Assembly (NCBI RefSeq): GCF_037892195.1
Contig: NZ_JATACI010000002.1
Location: 2,232,001-2,296,000 of the forward strand
DNA length: 64,000 nucleotides
Source: Yoonia sp. GPGPB17
GTDB lineage: Bacteria; Pseudomonadota; Alphaproteobacteria; Rhodobacterales; Rhodobacteraceae
Direction: 5' to 3'
Notes under the pieces: model-generated
Databases searched by the model: none
Told to the model about the DNA's origin: nothing
What the model saw: the letters and a program-made list of their open reading frames with translations, nothing else
Made by a program: the position numbers and the translations under genes
Part shown: positions 27,742 to 37,783 of the stretch, piece after piece
How positions within the stretch are numbered: the first letter of the stretch is position 1
Layout: each line of letters opens with the position of its first letter

Positions 27742-28089
27742 ATGACAAAAGCAAGCGGTGCAATGCGCTGGGGGGCCGTCTTTGTTGGTATTTCCGCTGG
27801 CCTGCATGTCCTTGCTCTCTTCGTGAGCGGCTTTAGCAGCGAAGCGATGCGACTTTTGCCGGTCGCGCTGGTCTATGCAGTATTGGCCTATGGAGTGCTG
27901 CGTGGATGGCGTTTGCTGGCCTATGCCGTTTTCCTTGTGATGCTGATCGGCACCAGCTTCGCCGTGTTGGGGATTTGGGCATCTGGTGATGTACCGCAAT
28001 GGATTTATAGCTCTATCGCTGCATCCAATATACTGGCGGCAGCGGCGCTGTTTGCAGCTCTTTGGAAAGCGCCGGAAGCGTCCACCTGA
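27742..28089 (+). CDS. Small membrane protein, hypothetical, in the Mo-hydroxylase operon
   Basis: A 115-residue protein with four predicted membrane helices (roughly 12-30, 38-55, 58-78 and 87-107) and almost no polar domain. I do not recognise the family. The ATG at 27742 is preceded by GAGG at a good distance; an ATG at 27730 overlapping the cytochrome stop is also possible. Its position at the end of the operon suggests a membrane anchor or accessory role for the enzyme, which is inference only. Confidence 0.7.
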   Translation: MTKASGAMRWGAVFVGISAGLHVLALFVSGFSSEAMRLLPVALVYAVLAYGVLRGWRLLAYAVFLVMLIGTSFAVLGIWASGDVPQWIYSSIAASNILAAAALFAALWKAPEAST

Positions 28090-28197
28090 TCAGATTATTG
28101 CACGTGTCAACGCAGGTTGACCGTAATGCATGAAAACGCTGCAGGCCGGCGGAATACCTGACGCTTCGGTGACGAAATCTGAGTATATTGTCAAAGC

Positions 28198-28830
28198 CTA
28201 CCCGAGGGTGACGATCGCGCCACCTGCAGCCTGCGCATCATCTGCGTCATGTGTGACCATCAGTACCGGCAATGCACGCGCCTTGGCCCTGTCAAAGACC
28301 ATTTCGCGGACCTGCGCGCGTAAAGCCGCATCGAGCCGCGAAAACGGCTCGTCCAACAAAAGCCCGCAAGGCTCTGACAGCAACATCCGCATCAGTGCCA
28401 CGCGCGCCTTTTGGCCGCCGGACAAGGTCGCGGGGTCGCGGTCTGCAAAGCCGCCCAAGCCGACCTCCAGCAAAGCTTCCTCGATCTTGGTTCGCCGCGC
28501 AGCGGCATTGCCGCCCGGCTGTAGGCCAAAGGCCAAATTTGCCCCAACCGACAGGTGGGGAAACAGCAGATCATCTTGGAACAAGATCCCAACCCGGCGC
28601 TGGTGCGGAGCGGTATTTGTGATGTTGTGACCATCCAGCCAAACCTCGCCAGTGGCTGTGAACTCGGGTGCAAGTGTGCCTGTGATGAAGGCCAGTAAGG
28701 TTGATTTCCCAACACCCGAAGGCCCCATGAGGGTCAGTACCTGACCAGGATCAATCTCATGGTTCACTGAAAGTAGCGGTACTTTGTTTTTGGTGATCGT
28801 CACATCACGCAGGGCCAAACCCCTATCCAT
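28198..28830 (-). CDS. ynjD: ABC transporter ATP-binding protein, YnjD-like
   Basis: A 210-residue ABC ATPase with Walker A (MGPSGVGKSTLLAF), the signature ATLSGGQKARVALMRMLL, Walker B (GLLLDEPFSRLDA) and an H-loop (VTHDADDA). It lacks the C-terminal regulatory extension of Fbp/Pot ATPases. It is the last gene of a ynjF-ynjB-ynjC-ynjD order that matches part of the E. coli ynjABCDEF locus, and its start overlaps ynjC by eight bases. It energises import by the fused permease; the substrate is unknown. Confidence 0.85.
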   Translation of the reverse strand: MDRGLALRDVTITKNKVPLLSVNHEIDPGQVLTLMGPSGVGKSTLLAFITGTLAPEFTATGEVWLDGHNITNTAPHQRRVGILFQDDLLFPHLSVGANLAFGLQPGGNAAARRTKIEEALLEVGLGGFADRDPATLSGGQKARVALMRMLLSEPCGLLLDEPFSRLDAALRAQVREMVFDRAKARALPVLMVTHDADDAQAAGGAIVTLG

Positions 28831-30517
28831 GTCGTAGCCCTCTTCTATTGCGCCAAACCAATGCCGGGATCAGCAAGGCCAGCGCAAACGGCACCAGCGC
28901 AGCCCCGGTTTGCATCAGCCCATACACGCCAATCGCCCTGCGGTCACCGCCAGACGCGAGCGCAACTGCTTCAGTCGTCAGGGTGGCAACACGCCCGCCA
29001 CCGATCAGCAAAGTTGGTAGGTATTGCCCCACGGAAACAGCTAATCCTACAGCCAAAGCCGTCAGGATCGGGCGCAGCAACATCGGTAGACGCACACGCC
29101 AAAGCACCCCATTCGGGCTGGCGCGCAATGCAGCGGCGATCGTGCCCATACGCGTATCCCATGCGCGGAATGGATCGGCCAAGGACAGGAACACGTACGG
29201 TAGCACAAAAACCAGATGCGCCAGCATCACAGGGAGACGCCCAACGTCTGCGCCAAGGCTCAGCATCAACGTCTGTAACCCCGGCAGGAAAGCCGTCTGC
29301 GGGATAAGAAGCGGCAGATAAAGCAACCAAACCGCGCGTTGGCTGAAGGAAAGACCAAAGCGATACTCGGCCTCCAGACATCCGATGGTCAGGATCAGCG
29401 CGACAAGCGCCACGGTCACCGCAATGAGGGCCGTTTCACCCAATGCTTCCAACGTACCGGGGCCAAAACGCATCCAGTTTCGCAGCGTGAACGCGTCGGG
29501 GAATGCATCGGGGAATCCCCAAAATCCGGCAAAGGACCAGATCGTCAGAACGACAAGGCCGAACAAAACACTCAGCGCACAAACCACTCCAGCTGTCAAA
29601 GCGCCGACAGCAACAACGCCATCCAGCTTCCCGCGCGTGCCAGACGCAATCCATCGCACCCCCAAGCCTCCGATCGCGAACTCTCCAAATCGCCAGAATG
29701 CCAGCGCACCAATCACCAATCCCAGCTGCAGCAAGGCACCTGCAGCCCCTTCAAGCCGCATGGCAAGATCAGGATCAGACATCCATTTGACGATCTGCAC
29801 GGACAAAGGAGGCGGCGTGTTCGGCCCAAGGATGACGGCAACATCCACCACAGACATTGAATAGGCCAGCACCACATAAATCGGCGGTCTGATCTGCGCA
29901 TAGACACGCGGGAACACGGTCTTGAGCCAGCCCGTCACGCGCCCATAGCCCAAGGCCTGCGAAATCGCGACGCTGCGCTGTGCGTCAGCCTGCCCAAGGG
30001 CGGCCAATGTGATCAAGAGCAAGAAGGGAACCTCTTTCACGATCAATCCGGCTGTCATCGTCAGACCCCAGGTGTCCTGCACGATCAACAGGTCTGGTGG
30101 ACGGTCCCAACCCGTCAGACCCGGAGAGAACAGACGAGACAGCCAACCTGATGGCGCGATCAGAAAGGCCAAACCAAAGGCGGCCGCCGCATGCGGGACC
30201 GATAATAGCGGCGAAAGCAACCGCTCCAATGCGCGGAATGGTTTGGTACCTGACCAACCGGCCGTGACCAGCATGACGATGGCCAGCGATATGGACGTGG
30301 CCAGCAATCCTGTTGAAATCGACAGCAGCATCGCACGCGGCAGGCCCGCCCAATCAAACAGATCACGGAACGGGTCGATCGATGGGCCGGTCAGCCCTGC
30401 CGCTGGCAAGTGTCCAAAGGCTGGCAGCAACGTACCCCACAAGCCAGCCGCCACAGGCCCCAACATCGCAAGCAATGTCAGGACTGGCAGAATAGGAAGG
30501 AAACGGCGGCGGTTCAT
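28823..30517 (-). CDS. ynjC: Fused-permease ABC importer subunit, YnjC-like
   Basis: A 564-residue inner-membrane permease in which two BPD_transp_1 domains are joined, giving about twelve helices. Each half has an EAA-like cytoplasmic loop (SQALGYGRVTGWLKTVFPRVYAQI near 190 and ALRASPNGVLWRVRLPMLLRPI near 465). This is the iron/thiamine/YnjC type of permease. It lies between the binding-protein gene (52 bases upstream) and the ATPase gene (overlapping). The substrate is unassigned. The frame is intact throughout. Confidence 0.88.
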   Translation of the reverse strand: MNRRRFLPILPVLTLLAMLGPVAAGLWGTLLPAFGHLPAAGLTGPSIDPFRDLFDWAGLPRAMLLSISTGLLATSISLAIVMLVTAGWSGTKPFRALERLLSPLLSVPHAAAAFGLAFLIAPSGWLSRLFSPGLTGWDRPPDLLIVQDTWGLTMTAGLIVKEVPFLLLITLAALGQADAQRSVAISQALGYGRVTGWLKTVFPRVYAQIRPPIYVVLAYSMSVVDVAVILGPNTPPPLSVQIVKWMSDPDLAMRLEGAAGALLQLGLVIGALAFWRFGEFAIGGLGVRWIASGTRGKLDGVVAVGALTAGVVCALSVLFGLVVLTIWSFAGFWGFPDAFPDAFTLRNWMRFGPGTLEALGETALIAVTVALVALILTIGCLEAEYRFGLSFSQRAVWLLYLPLLIPQTAFLPGLQTLMLSLGADVGRLPVMLAHLVFVLPYVFLSLADPFRAWDTRMGTIAAALRASPNGVLWRVRLPMLLRPILTALAVGLAVSVGQYLPTLLIGGGRVATLTTEAVALASGGDRRAIGVYGLMQTGAALVPFALALLIPALVWRNRRGLRHG

Positions 30518-30568
30518 CTGGGCTCCCGTCCCGGGCAGAACCCGGGACGGGTCAGCATGGTGATCGGC

Positions 30569-31770
30569 TTACTCGGACACACCGTAGCGTGTCATCCAGT
30601 CATCGGCGATACGGGTGGCCCAGCTTGGGTGCGGCTCGGCCTGTACAGTGCCCAATTCAGCGGGCGACAGGGTGGCAACGCCCAGCTCAAGCGCGTCGAA
30701 CAAGGCGCGGTCATCGTCGGACAAGGCATCCATGTTCAAAACTGTGCCGTAGCCCAAGATCGCGGGGTCTTGTGCACGCGCCTGTGCCTCTGGCGACATC
30801 AGGAAGTTGGCAACAACCATCGCGCTTAAGCCTTTGAGCCAGAATTGTAAGGGATCGCGACAAATGACGCGTTACCGATGGTACCTTTATCCAACACAAA
30901 TGTGCGCACCGATGGCGGCAGTTCATTGTTTGCAATTGCGGTTGAGGCCGCACCGGGGCTGAAGGAAATGGACAGGTCCAGCTCGCCGTCCGCAATCAGT
31001 GGGAACATGGCCGTGCCTGTGGGCGGATAGGCTTTGCCTTCACGCCACAGGTTTGGCGTCAACTCGTCCAGATAGACCCAGAGAGGGGCCGTGATCTCAT
31101 CATAGTTTTCATCTGTTGCCGGGTCGGCCAATATGGATGGGTCAGGCAGAATGTCGACCAACACCTGCTTCAGGAATGTTGTCCCAAGGAAATCCGGTGG
31201 CTGTGGGTAGCTGAAACGACCGGGGTTGGCCTGGGTCCATTCCAGCAGGGCCTGCATCGAACCAAGGCGCTCTGGCATGTCGGCAGTGTCATGAACGAAC
31301 ACAACCTGCGCCATGGCCCATGGGCTTTCGAACCCTTCGACGGGGACGGTAAAGTCGGTCTGCACGGTTTTGCCCTCAGCATCGACAAAGGCCCAGTTTG
31401 GCAGTTGCTCGGCATAGGGGCCAAACAGCAAATCTGCCTCTTTCATCGCAGCAAAGTTTGCGCCGTTAATCCAGATCATGTCGATGGCGCCGTCGTCATC
31501 TTCACCGGCCTGCTTTTCGGACAGCACGCGGGTGACGGCATCAGCGGTATCCGTTAGTTTCACATGTTCCAGCGTAACGCCGTAGTCTTCCATCACACGG
31601 TCTCCGACCCAAGCAAGGAAATCGTTGGTGGTCGTGGATCCGCCCCAAGCATTCCAATAGACGGTCTGGCCTTCAGCCTCGGCTGTGACGGCATCCCAGT
31701 TGGTGGGGTCAATGTCGGCCAGCGCAGGCACAGGGGTCAGCAATGCGGCCAGTACGGTAAGATGTTTCAT
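30569..31770 (-). pseudogene. ynjB: ABC transporter substrate-binding protein YnjB-like, frameshifted
   Basis: A periplasmic binding protein of about 399 residues, close in length to E. coli YnjB. The signal peptide MKHLTVLAALLTPVPALA is followed by the family start QTVYWNAWGGSTTTNDFLAW. The frame breaks at 30824-30831, where the coding strand reads AAGGCTTAAGCGCG between IPYNSGSKA and AMVVANFLMSPEAQ. A G triplet in place of TTAAG would give KAGAMVVANF, as expected for these proteins. The rest runs cleanly to the stop at 30569. The start is the ATG at 31770, 11 bases past the ynjF-like gene. Confidence 0.85.
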
Positions 31771-31781
31771 GTAGGTGTCCT

Positions 31782-32390
31782 TCAGTTCGTGTAGATTTGT
31801 TTGGCGGCATAAATCCGCAGTGTGGCGGTCGCAAAGCACAGGGCACCAAACACCCAGGCCAGAGGGGAGAAGTATACAGGCAGCAGACAAAGGATCACAA
31901 AAAACACGATCGTCTCGGTCCCTTCCAGAATGCCGTTGGAATAGTAGAGCGACTTTTGGCCCTGCGCGTCGGTTTTATGCCCATGCTTTTCAGCCAAGAT
32001 CGCGTAGCCCAGAAAGCTGGTCCCATTGAAATAGAACGACGCGAGCAGGAAGGCGCCAGCGGCACCGTTCGAGGCCGGATCATAGATGACAAAGGCCATT
32101 GGGATCGCGCCGTAGAACAGAAAATCGACCGCGATATCCAGATAGCCACCAAAATCCGTTTTTTGCGTGGCGCGGGCTACAGCACCATCCAAACCATCAG
32201 CAATGCGGCTTGCCAGTAAAGGGACAAGCGCAAGCGCAAATTGGCCAAAGACAATCAAAAACGCCGCAATCAAACCAAGGCCAAGCCCAATCAGTGTTAC
32301 GCTATCAGCTGTAAACCCACGCGATGCCAGCCCGCGACCGATCCGGTTCAACGGCGGGTCGATCAATTGACGTGCGTGACGGTCAAGCAT
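31782..32390 (-). CDS. ynjF: CDP-alcohol phosphatidyltransferase family protein, YnjF-like
   Basis: A 202-residue integral-membrane enzyme with about six helices and the CDP-alcohol phosphotransferase motif ADGLDGAVARATQKTDFGG followed by YLDIAVD, which supplies the metal-binding aspartates. Such enzymes transfer a phospho-alcohol between a CDP-linked lipid or alcohol and an acceptor. It precedes ynjB by 11 bases, repeating the E. coli grouping of ynjF with ynjBCD. The coupling of a phospholipid-type head-group enzyme with an importer suggests the imported solute may be a head-group alcohol, which is inference. Bases 32391-32626 upstream hold no gene I recognise. Confidence 0.85.
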   Translation of the reverse strand: MLDRHARQLIDPPLNRIGRGLASRGFTADSVTLIGLGLGLIAAFLIVFGQFALALVPLLASRIADGLDGAVARATQKTDFGGYLDIAVDFLFYGAIPMAFVIYDPASNGAAGAFLLASFYFNGTSFLGYAILAEKHGHKTDAQGQKSLYYSNGILEGTETIVFFVILCLLPVYFSPLAWVFGALCFATATLRIYAAKQIYTN

Positions 32391-32626
32391 CTGGCCTCAT
32401 CCCAAGTTGGCTTCCTTGTGGACGATGCGACCCTTTGGCGCAATCAGCCTGACAAGAATGTGAGGTCGACAGGTCGGATTGTCACAATTGGCACGCGCAT
32501 GATGTTTCAATGGTGCATGACCCAGCAATCATCGAGGCGGCCGGTTCTGCTGCAAGCAACGATAGAGAAAAGCTTTTTGAAATACGCGCCAATGTCAGCA
32601 TGAACCGTCATTCAGGTCGATCCCGA

Positions 32627-34632
32627 TCACTCGTCCGATGCAATCCTTGGTCGTCCACTTGCCTCGACCCGCAATGTCGCTTCGATGAACATCGCGCGGC
32701 TCTCGACGGTGATCTCGGATATGTCACGCGCAACCTGAAACCTGATTTCATCTACACCAGACGCACGCATGCGCATTTCAGCCTCTGACCTCAGGGCCGC
32801 CTCAAGTACACCCAGCGCCTCATCCCGGTTCGCGAATTTCTGCGGCCCCTCCGCCAGATGGACAGCAAACACCCCTTCGCCCGCGCTTGTGACCGAGCCT
32901 GTCGCCTGAGTACGCACCTGGCCGACAACCGCACCGATCGCATTTGCCACACCGCCGTGCTCAGGCAAAATCATACGCGTACCAAGCCGATCGCCAACCG
33001 CATCATAATAGGTGGCGGCAGATGCACCCAGCCCGATCACCGGCACGCCCAAAGACATCTGCATTCGCACAACACCATCGTGCCGGTCTAGTCCCGCGAC
33101 ACTCAGGGGGTGCCGGGCAAGTTTATCTGGATCGGTCCAATTGCGGTCATCCTCGGCAAATCCCGCCTCTAACAGGCAATTCACTGTTTGATCCGTCAAT
33201 TGATCTATAATTTGGCGGGCAAGCGCTGGCCCGTTCTGGGCAACCCGCGCGCCCGCCCCAGTCCGACGCCGGGCAAAAAGCGTCAGTGCCTTTTCGGCCG
33301 CTTCACGATCCCACGCATCGACAAACCCAAGAGCGTGCGATGCATCAGACGGGGTCACACCGGCCAATACAACCAATCCACGCGCGACCAAACGGCCAAG
33401 TGCCGGGCTTTCCATGCGTGATTGGACAGCGTGCCCCAATCGCAAAGGTCCATCCGCCAGCCGGTCTGCGACGGTCTGTTCGCGTGTGTCGAGCCCAGCA
33501 GGTATCTGTGCCCAAAGCGGGATCACAAACTGACCGCCATCCGGTGCGGGGATATCCTGCGCCAGGCCACGATCCAGCGCTGCATGAACAAGATCTGGAT
33601 AGCGATGCGCCGCCAGCGACACTGGCATCAACCGTCGCGGACCCAACCGTAAGCCACCGTTCAACCCCTCGACCACATGCACTTCGCTGTCACCGCCCAG
33701 GCCTGTTGTGCGCATCGCCACGGCCTCGACCATCGTACGAAAGGGGCCAACGCGCGCGCCTTTGGGGTCAATCTTGGGGCGGCCATTGCGTAGCAGGCAA
33801 ACGTCGGTGGTCGTTCCGCCAATGTCGCTGACCAAAGCGTCTGTCTCGCCCGTCAGCCAAGCTGCGTAAGCAATTGAGGCAGCGGGCCCACTCAGAATGG
33901 TCTCTATCGGTTTTTCACGCGCCAGATCAGCCGATACCAAAGCCCCATCGCCGCGCACGACCATGAGTTTGGCGGTCACCCCAATCTGATGCAGGTGGGT
34001 TTCGCAGGCCGTGATCAGGCGATCCAACATGCCGATCAATCGGGCGTTCAATACGGCCGTCAGCGCCCGTTTCGGGCCGCCCAAGGCCTGACTTAACTCA
34101 TGCGAGCAACTGACCGGCTTGTCAGTCATCTGGCGGATCACGTCGCGTGCGGCCACTTCATGCGCAGGATTGCGCGTAGCAAAGCTTGCAGCGACGGCAA
34201 AACCTGTGATGCCCGGATCGAAAGATTGCAACCTGTCCTTCAACGCTGCCAGATCAAGCGCCGCGACCTCGCCCCCGAATGATTGTGCCCACCGGCTAAA
34301 TGGATCACCGGATCACCTCGCAAGGCCTCGGTCAGGCCCGCACGTGACAAATCGGCATCTGAAAAGCCGATCGCAATCAGCGCGATGCGCCCACCCTGCC
34401 CTTCGACCAACGCATTGGTCGCCAATGTTGTGGACAATGAGACCATCGCAATATCGGCCTCGGCGACCTGCGCATCATTAATAGCCGCATCAATCGCTGC
34501 CCCGACACCGATGGAAAGATCAGGCCGCGATGTCAGCGCCTTGGCTGAGGCAACAACACTGTCCCGTGCCTCATCAATGACAACCGCGTCTGTATAGGTT
34601 CCGCCAGTATCAACACCCAAGAGGTAAGCCAT
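32627..34632 (-). pseudogene. Hydantoinase/oxoprolinase family protein (HyuA-like), frameshifted
   Basis: An ATP-dependent hydantoinase/oxoprolinase-type enzyme of about 668 residues. The N-terminal ASKHA-like part is typical: MAYLLGVDTGGTYTDAVVID and SLSTTLATNALVEGQGG. The second half has VRGDGALVSADLAREKPIETILSGPAAS and SDIGGTTTDVCLL. The frame shifts near 34268 in a TCGGGGGCG run, where one missing G would link GHNHSG to EVAALDLAALKDRLQ. No HyuB partner is adjacent, so it may belong to the group of single-subunit homologues. Only the homopolymer lesion is present, so inactivation is unproven. Confidence 0.88.
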
Positions 34633-34800
34633 TGATGCGCCCTGTTCTTTGCTGCCTTGCCACTGCGCACAACGATGGTCCAAATTGCGACGCCAATCCA
34701 CCTCAGTTCTGCCAAAAGCGCCATTTAATGCGCGGCAATCCTTTACGTTAACCGGCTGTTCATCCAGTCTGACCCAAGCCCAAGTGACAAGAGACCCAAG

Positions 34801-35415
34801 ATGTTCAAGCAATCCATTGGCCAAGCACATGAAAAACTAGTGTTCAACCGCCGGGTTCGCGTTCTTGTCGAGCAGATCGGAGCCCTTCTGCCACCCGGGT
34901 CAGACATGCTGGATGTGGGTACGGGGGACGGCCAGATCGCCAAGATGATTGGCGCGCGGCAGGATGGTACAAAGGTACAAGGCATCGACATCATGAAGCG
35001 CGAGACAATCCATATTCCGGTCACGCTCTTCGACGGCACGACTATCCCAATGGAGAACAACGCCGTTGATGTCGTGACATTTGTTGACGTTCTGCACCAC
35101 ACAGATGATCCGCAAATCCTGATAAGCGAAGCCGCGCGCGTAGCCCGCAAGGCAGTGATCATCAAAGACCATCTGAGCGAAACCAAACTGGATCATATGA
35201 CTTTGCGGGCAATGGACTGGGTCGGCAACGCGCCACATGGCGTCGTACTGCCTTACAACTATGCGCCACGCCGCAACTGGGATGGCTGGTTTGACAAAGC
35301 GGACCTAGCAACGGATGAGTTCATCACTGACGTGCCACTTTATCCCGCCCCGCTGAGCTGGGTGTTCGGCCGCAAGCTCCATTTCATCGCCCGACTGACA
35401 CCTACTGCGGCTTGA
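34801..35415 (+). CDS. Class I SAM-dependent methyltransferase
   Basis: A 204-residue soluble methyltransferase with the Rossmann motif MLDVGTGDGQ at about 36-45, an acidic loop after strand 2 (VQGIDIM), and motif IV/post-I VDVVTFVDVLHHTDDPQ. It is of the Methyltransf_11/25 type, and its target is not evident. It converges on the gtrA-like gene with a 14-base overlap. Given the glycosylation genes next door, a carbohydrate or lipid-linked substrate is plausible, which is inference. Confidence 0.88.
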   Translation: MFKQSIGQAHEKLVFNRRVRVLVEQIGALLPPGSDMLDVGTGDGQIAKMIGARQDGTKVQGIDIMKRETIHIPVTLFDGTTIPMENNAVDVVTFVDVLHHTDDPQILISEAARVARKAVIIKDHLSETKLDHMTLRAMDWVGNAPHGVVLPYNYAPRRNWDGWFDKADLATDEFITDVPLYPAPLSWVFGRKLHFIARLTPTAA

Positions 35416-35791
35416 ATATCACATAGCGACAAATCAGATAGCTGATGACTGCAGCTGTGCCTGCGGTCACCAGAAACAGGCCTGTATCGAGAATGAAATT
35501 TTTGGTCACAAAACGGCTGCTGATTGCCGACACAAAAGTAAGACTGCCCAATTGTGTTACACCATAAATCAACATGGCCGCCTTGCCTGATTGATCATCG
35601 CGGAAGGTGAACTTCTTTTGCGCCAGAAATGCCAATGGAATGCACAACAAATATACAATCATGCTGGTTGGCAGCGGCGGGGCATCGACCATACCAATCA
35701 AAGCGGCCATCACCAGTGCATAGGCAAGACTAAAACTGCCTCCTACCAACAGAAAACGCGCGAATGCCCATAATTGGTTGGGCTCCCTCAT
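35402..35791 (-). CDS. GtrA-family membrane protein
   Basis: A 129-residue protein with four membrane helices of the GtrA family, thought to flip undecaprenyl-phosphate-linked sugars across the inner membrane. The N-terminal FARFLLVGGSFSLAYALVMAAL and the C-terminal VISYLICRYVIF match the family. Its start overlaps the stop of the upstream membrane glycosyltransferase-like gene (ATGA type). With the GT2 gene beyond, it forms a gtrA/gtrB/gtr-type set. Confidence 0.9.
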   Translation of the reverse strand: MREPNQLWAFARFLLVGGSFSLAYALVMAALIGMVDAPPLPTSMIVYLLCIPLAFLAQKKFTFRDDQSGKAAMLIYGVTQLGSLTFVSAISSRFVTKNFILDTGLFLVTAGTAAVISYLICRYVIFKPQ

Positions 35792-37575
35792 TCGCGTAGA
35801 ACTTCGAACAGGATTTGGGTGTCGTCATCAATAGCGACAGGGTGCAACCAATCCGCACCGCCGCCATTGGCAAGGGTGTCGACGAAATCGCTTTCGTAGT
35901 CATATCCGCGACAGATCAGCAAATGCGTCGCGGGTGATGCACGGACGTAGGTCGCCATATCTGCGCTTTCCATGCGAAACGGTAAGATGCCGTTCTCCAT
36001 GGCTTTGGCGCTGCGGTGATAGGGTGCCGACAATCCGTCATGATGGGTGGCCCAGATCAACCCAGGGCCAAAGTTCAAATGGCTGAGGATCACACCGGGT
36101 GGCACGGCATTCAGCGCCATCAGAGACCTCTGCTCTAGGCAACCACCGCGCGATATGACCTCTTCGCTCCGCTCTTTTGCGACGTAAGATTCCAATGGGC
36201 CAATGATCAACCCCGGAGACGTGATCACCACAACCATAACAATCGCCAGCAATCCTTGCGCCAGATCGCGGTTCTTGAGATAGCCACGCACCAAATGCGC
36301 CGCAACAACACCGCCAATCACAGGGACAACGGACGCAACCATGATGACGCTGCGCATTTGCACAAAAACCAATAACACCCCGATGACGCACAGGATCAAA
36401 AGCAATCCGAGCGCTTGATCCTGATAACGCTTCGGCTCACCTGACAAGCGCGACACGATCCAAAGTAGGCCGTTACCAGCAACGATACCAAAACGGGCAG
36501 CATGAACAAAAGCGCTCTCTCAGGCTCGGTACGGGCAAAAGATAGCCCGGGTCGGGCCTCGGTGATGCGCCCGCTGATTGTCTCCTGAATGACCTCAGGC
36601 AACGCACCATAAGGCCCAGCCAAACACCCCGACAGTAGCGGCCACGCCAAGCCCATGCCAATTGCAGTCAATCCGAGGGCGGCAGCCAGTTGAAACCATG
36701 GGCCTTGAAACCACCTACCGGCAAGCAGCGGTACAGTGCTGGCAACCACAGCGATCGCCACCAGCAGCAGTGTCTGCAGACCCAATTGGTCACAGACTTG
36801 CTGCGCCCATATTCCGGGGGGTTTGGCCCATCCAAAAAAGGACGCTGCCAAGCGTCAAGGCCGCACAAAAGGTAAACAGCAATGTCCGACTATGGGATGA
36901 TGGCAAAAAGACAGCACGTATGAATATGGCCAAGCCGCCGCCCACAATAAACGGCAGGCTTTCTAACCCAACGGCCAGCGAAAAACCCGCCGCGATGCCG
37001 CCAACGCAACCCGCGGCAACAGGCCTGCTGGGCCAGATCACCGCAAATATCAGAAACACCATCGTCAACATCTGCATGTTATGATGGTCAAGCTGGCCCG
37101 CCCGCGAATGCAAGTCGGCAGTAACGGGCCAGAACGCCACGCAAAATACGGCGAAACACGCTGCCGCGCCTCCAAAAATACGCCGCGTACCAAAGCCAAT
37201 TGCCAACAGATGAACGACCATAATCAAAGTCGGCCAAAGCGTGGCTGCGATCAGTTCGGCGGTGTCCATCGGAAAGATGAAAGAAAATGGGATAACGAGC
37301 GCAGCAATGCCAACGTCAATATAGCGCGACCAGTGCAACGGCACACCGTCTGGCGGCAGCAAGCGATACTGCGCCACATCATACCAGTCCTGGCCTGCAA
37401 TCCAGTCACGCACAGACAACATGCGCATGATATCATCATTGCCAAGGCCCGAAAATTCAGAGCCGAGTTTCGCCCCATCAAGCGCAGACTTCAGCATGAC
37501 AACCAAAATAGCTAACCAAAGCGCGGCCCTCAGGGGGTGCGCAAGCAACAATCGCAATCCGGAAGGGTGGGTCAT
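35788..37575 (-). pseudogene. Large multi-pass membrane protein (GT-C-like, Gtr-type), two frameshifts
   Basis: An integral-membrane protein of about 595 residues encoded in three frame segments. The first (to about 36820) has NDDIMRMLSVRDWIAGQDWYD and HSRAGQLDHHNMQMLTMVF, a periplasmic-loop pattern typical of GT-C-type sugar transferases acting on polyprenyl donors. The middle segment and the last (from about 36440) carry further helices and a C-terminal soluble domain with LICRGYDYESDFVDTL. The shifts are one extra base in a C6 run near 36816-36821 and one missing base near 36465; they cancel, so first and last segments share a frame. I start at MTHPSGLRL. The role would be the final sugar transfer in the gtr-like set. 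Confidence 0.75.
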
Positions 37576-37783
37576 GGCGGCCAACAATCTTTGGATAAAC
37601 AGTGAAACGGATAACATCTGTTCGTATCGCGCAACATTGTTTGAAATAGGGCGTCAGATCGTCACAAAAAGCTGTTGCACAAAGGTCGCGGTGTGCCAAA
37701 TGTACCGTACAGCGCCGTCTGAATTGCGCCCTATTTAACCGCTATCTGCAATCCGGCGATGTGACAAACCAAAGCGGACCAAT

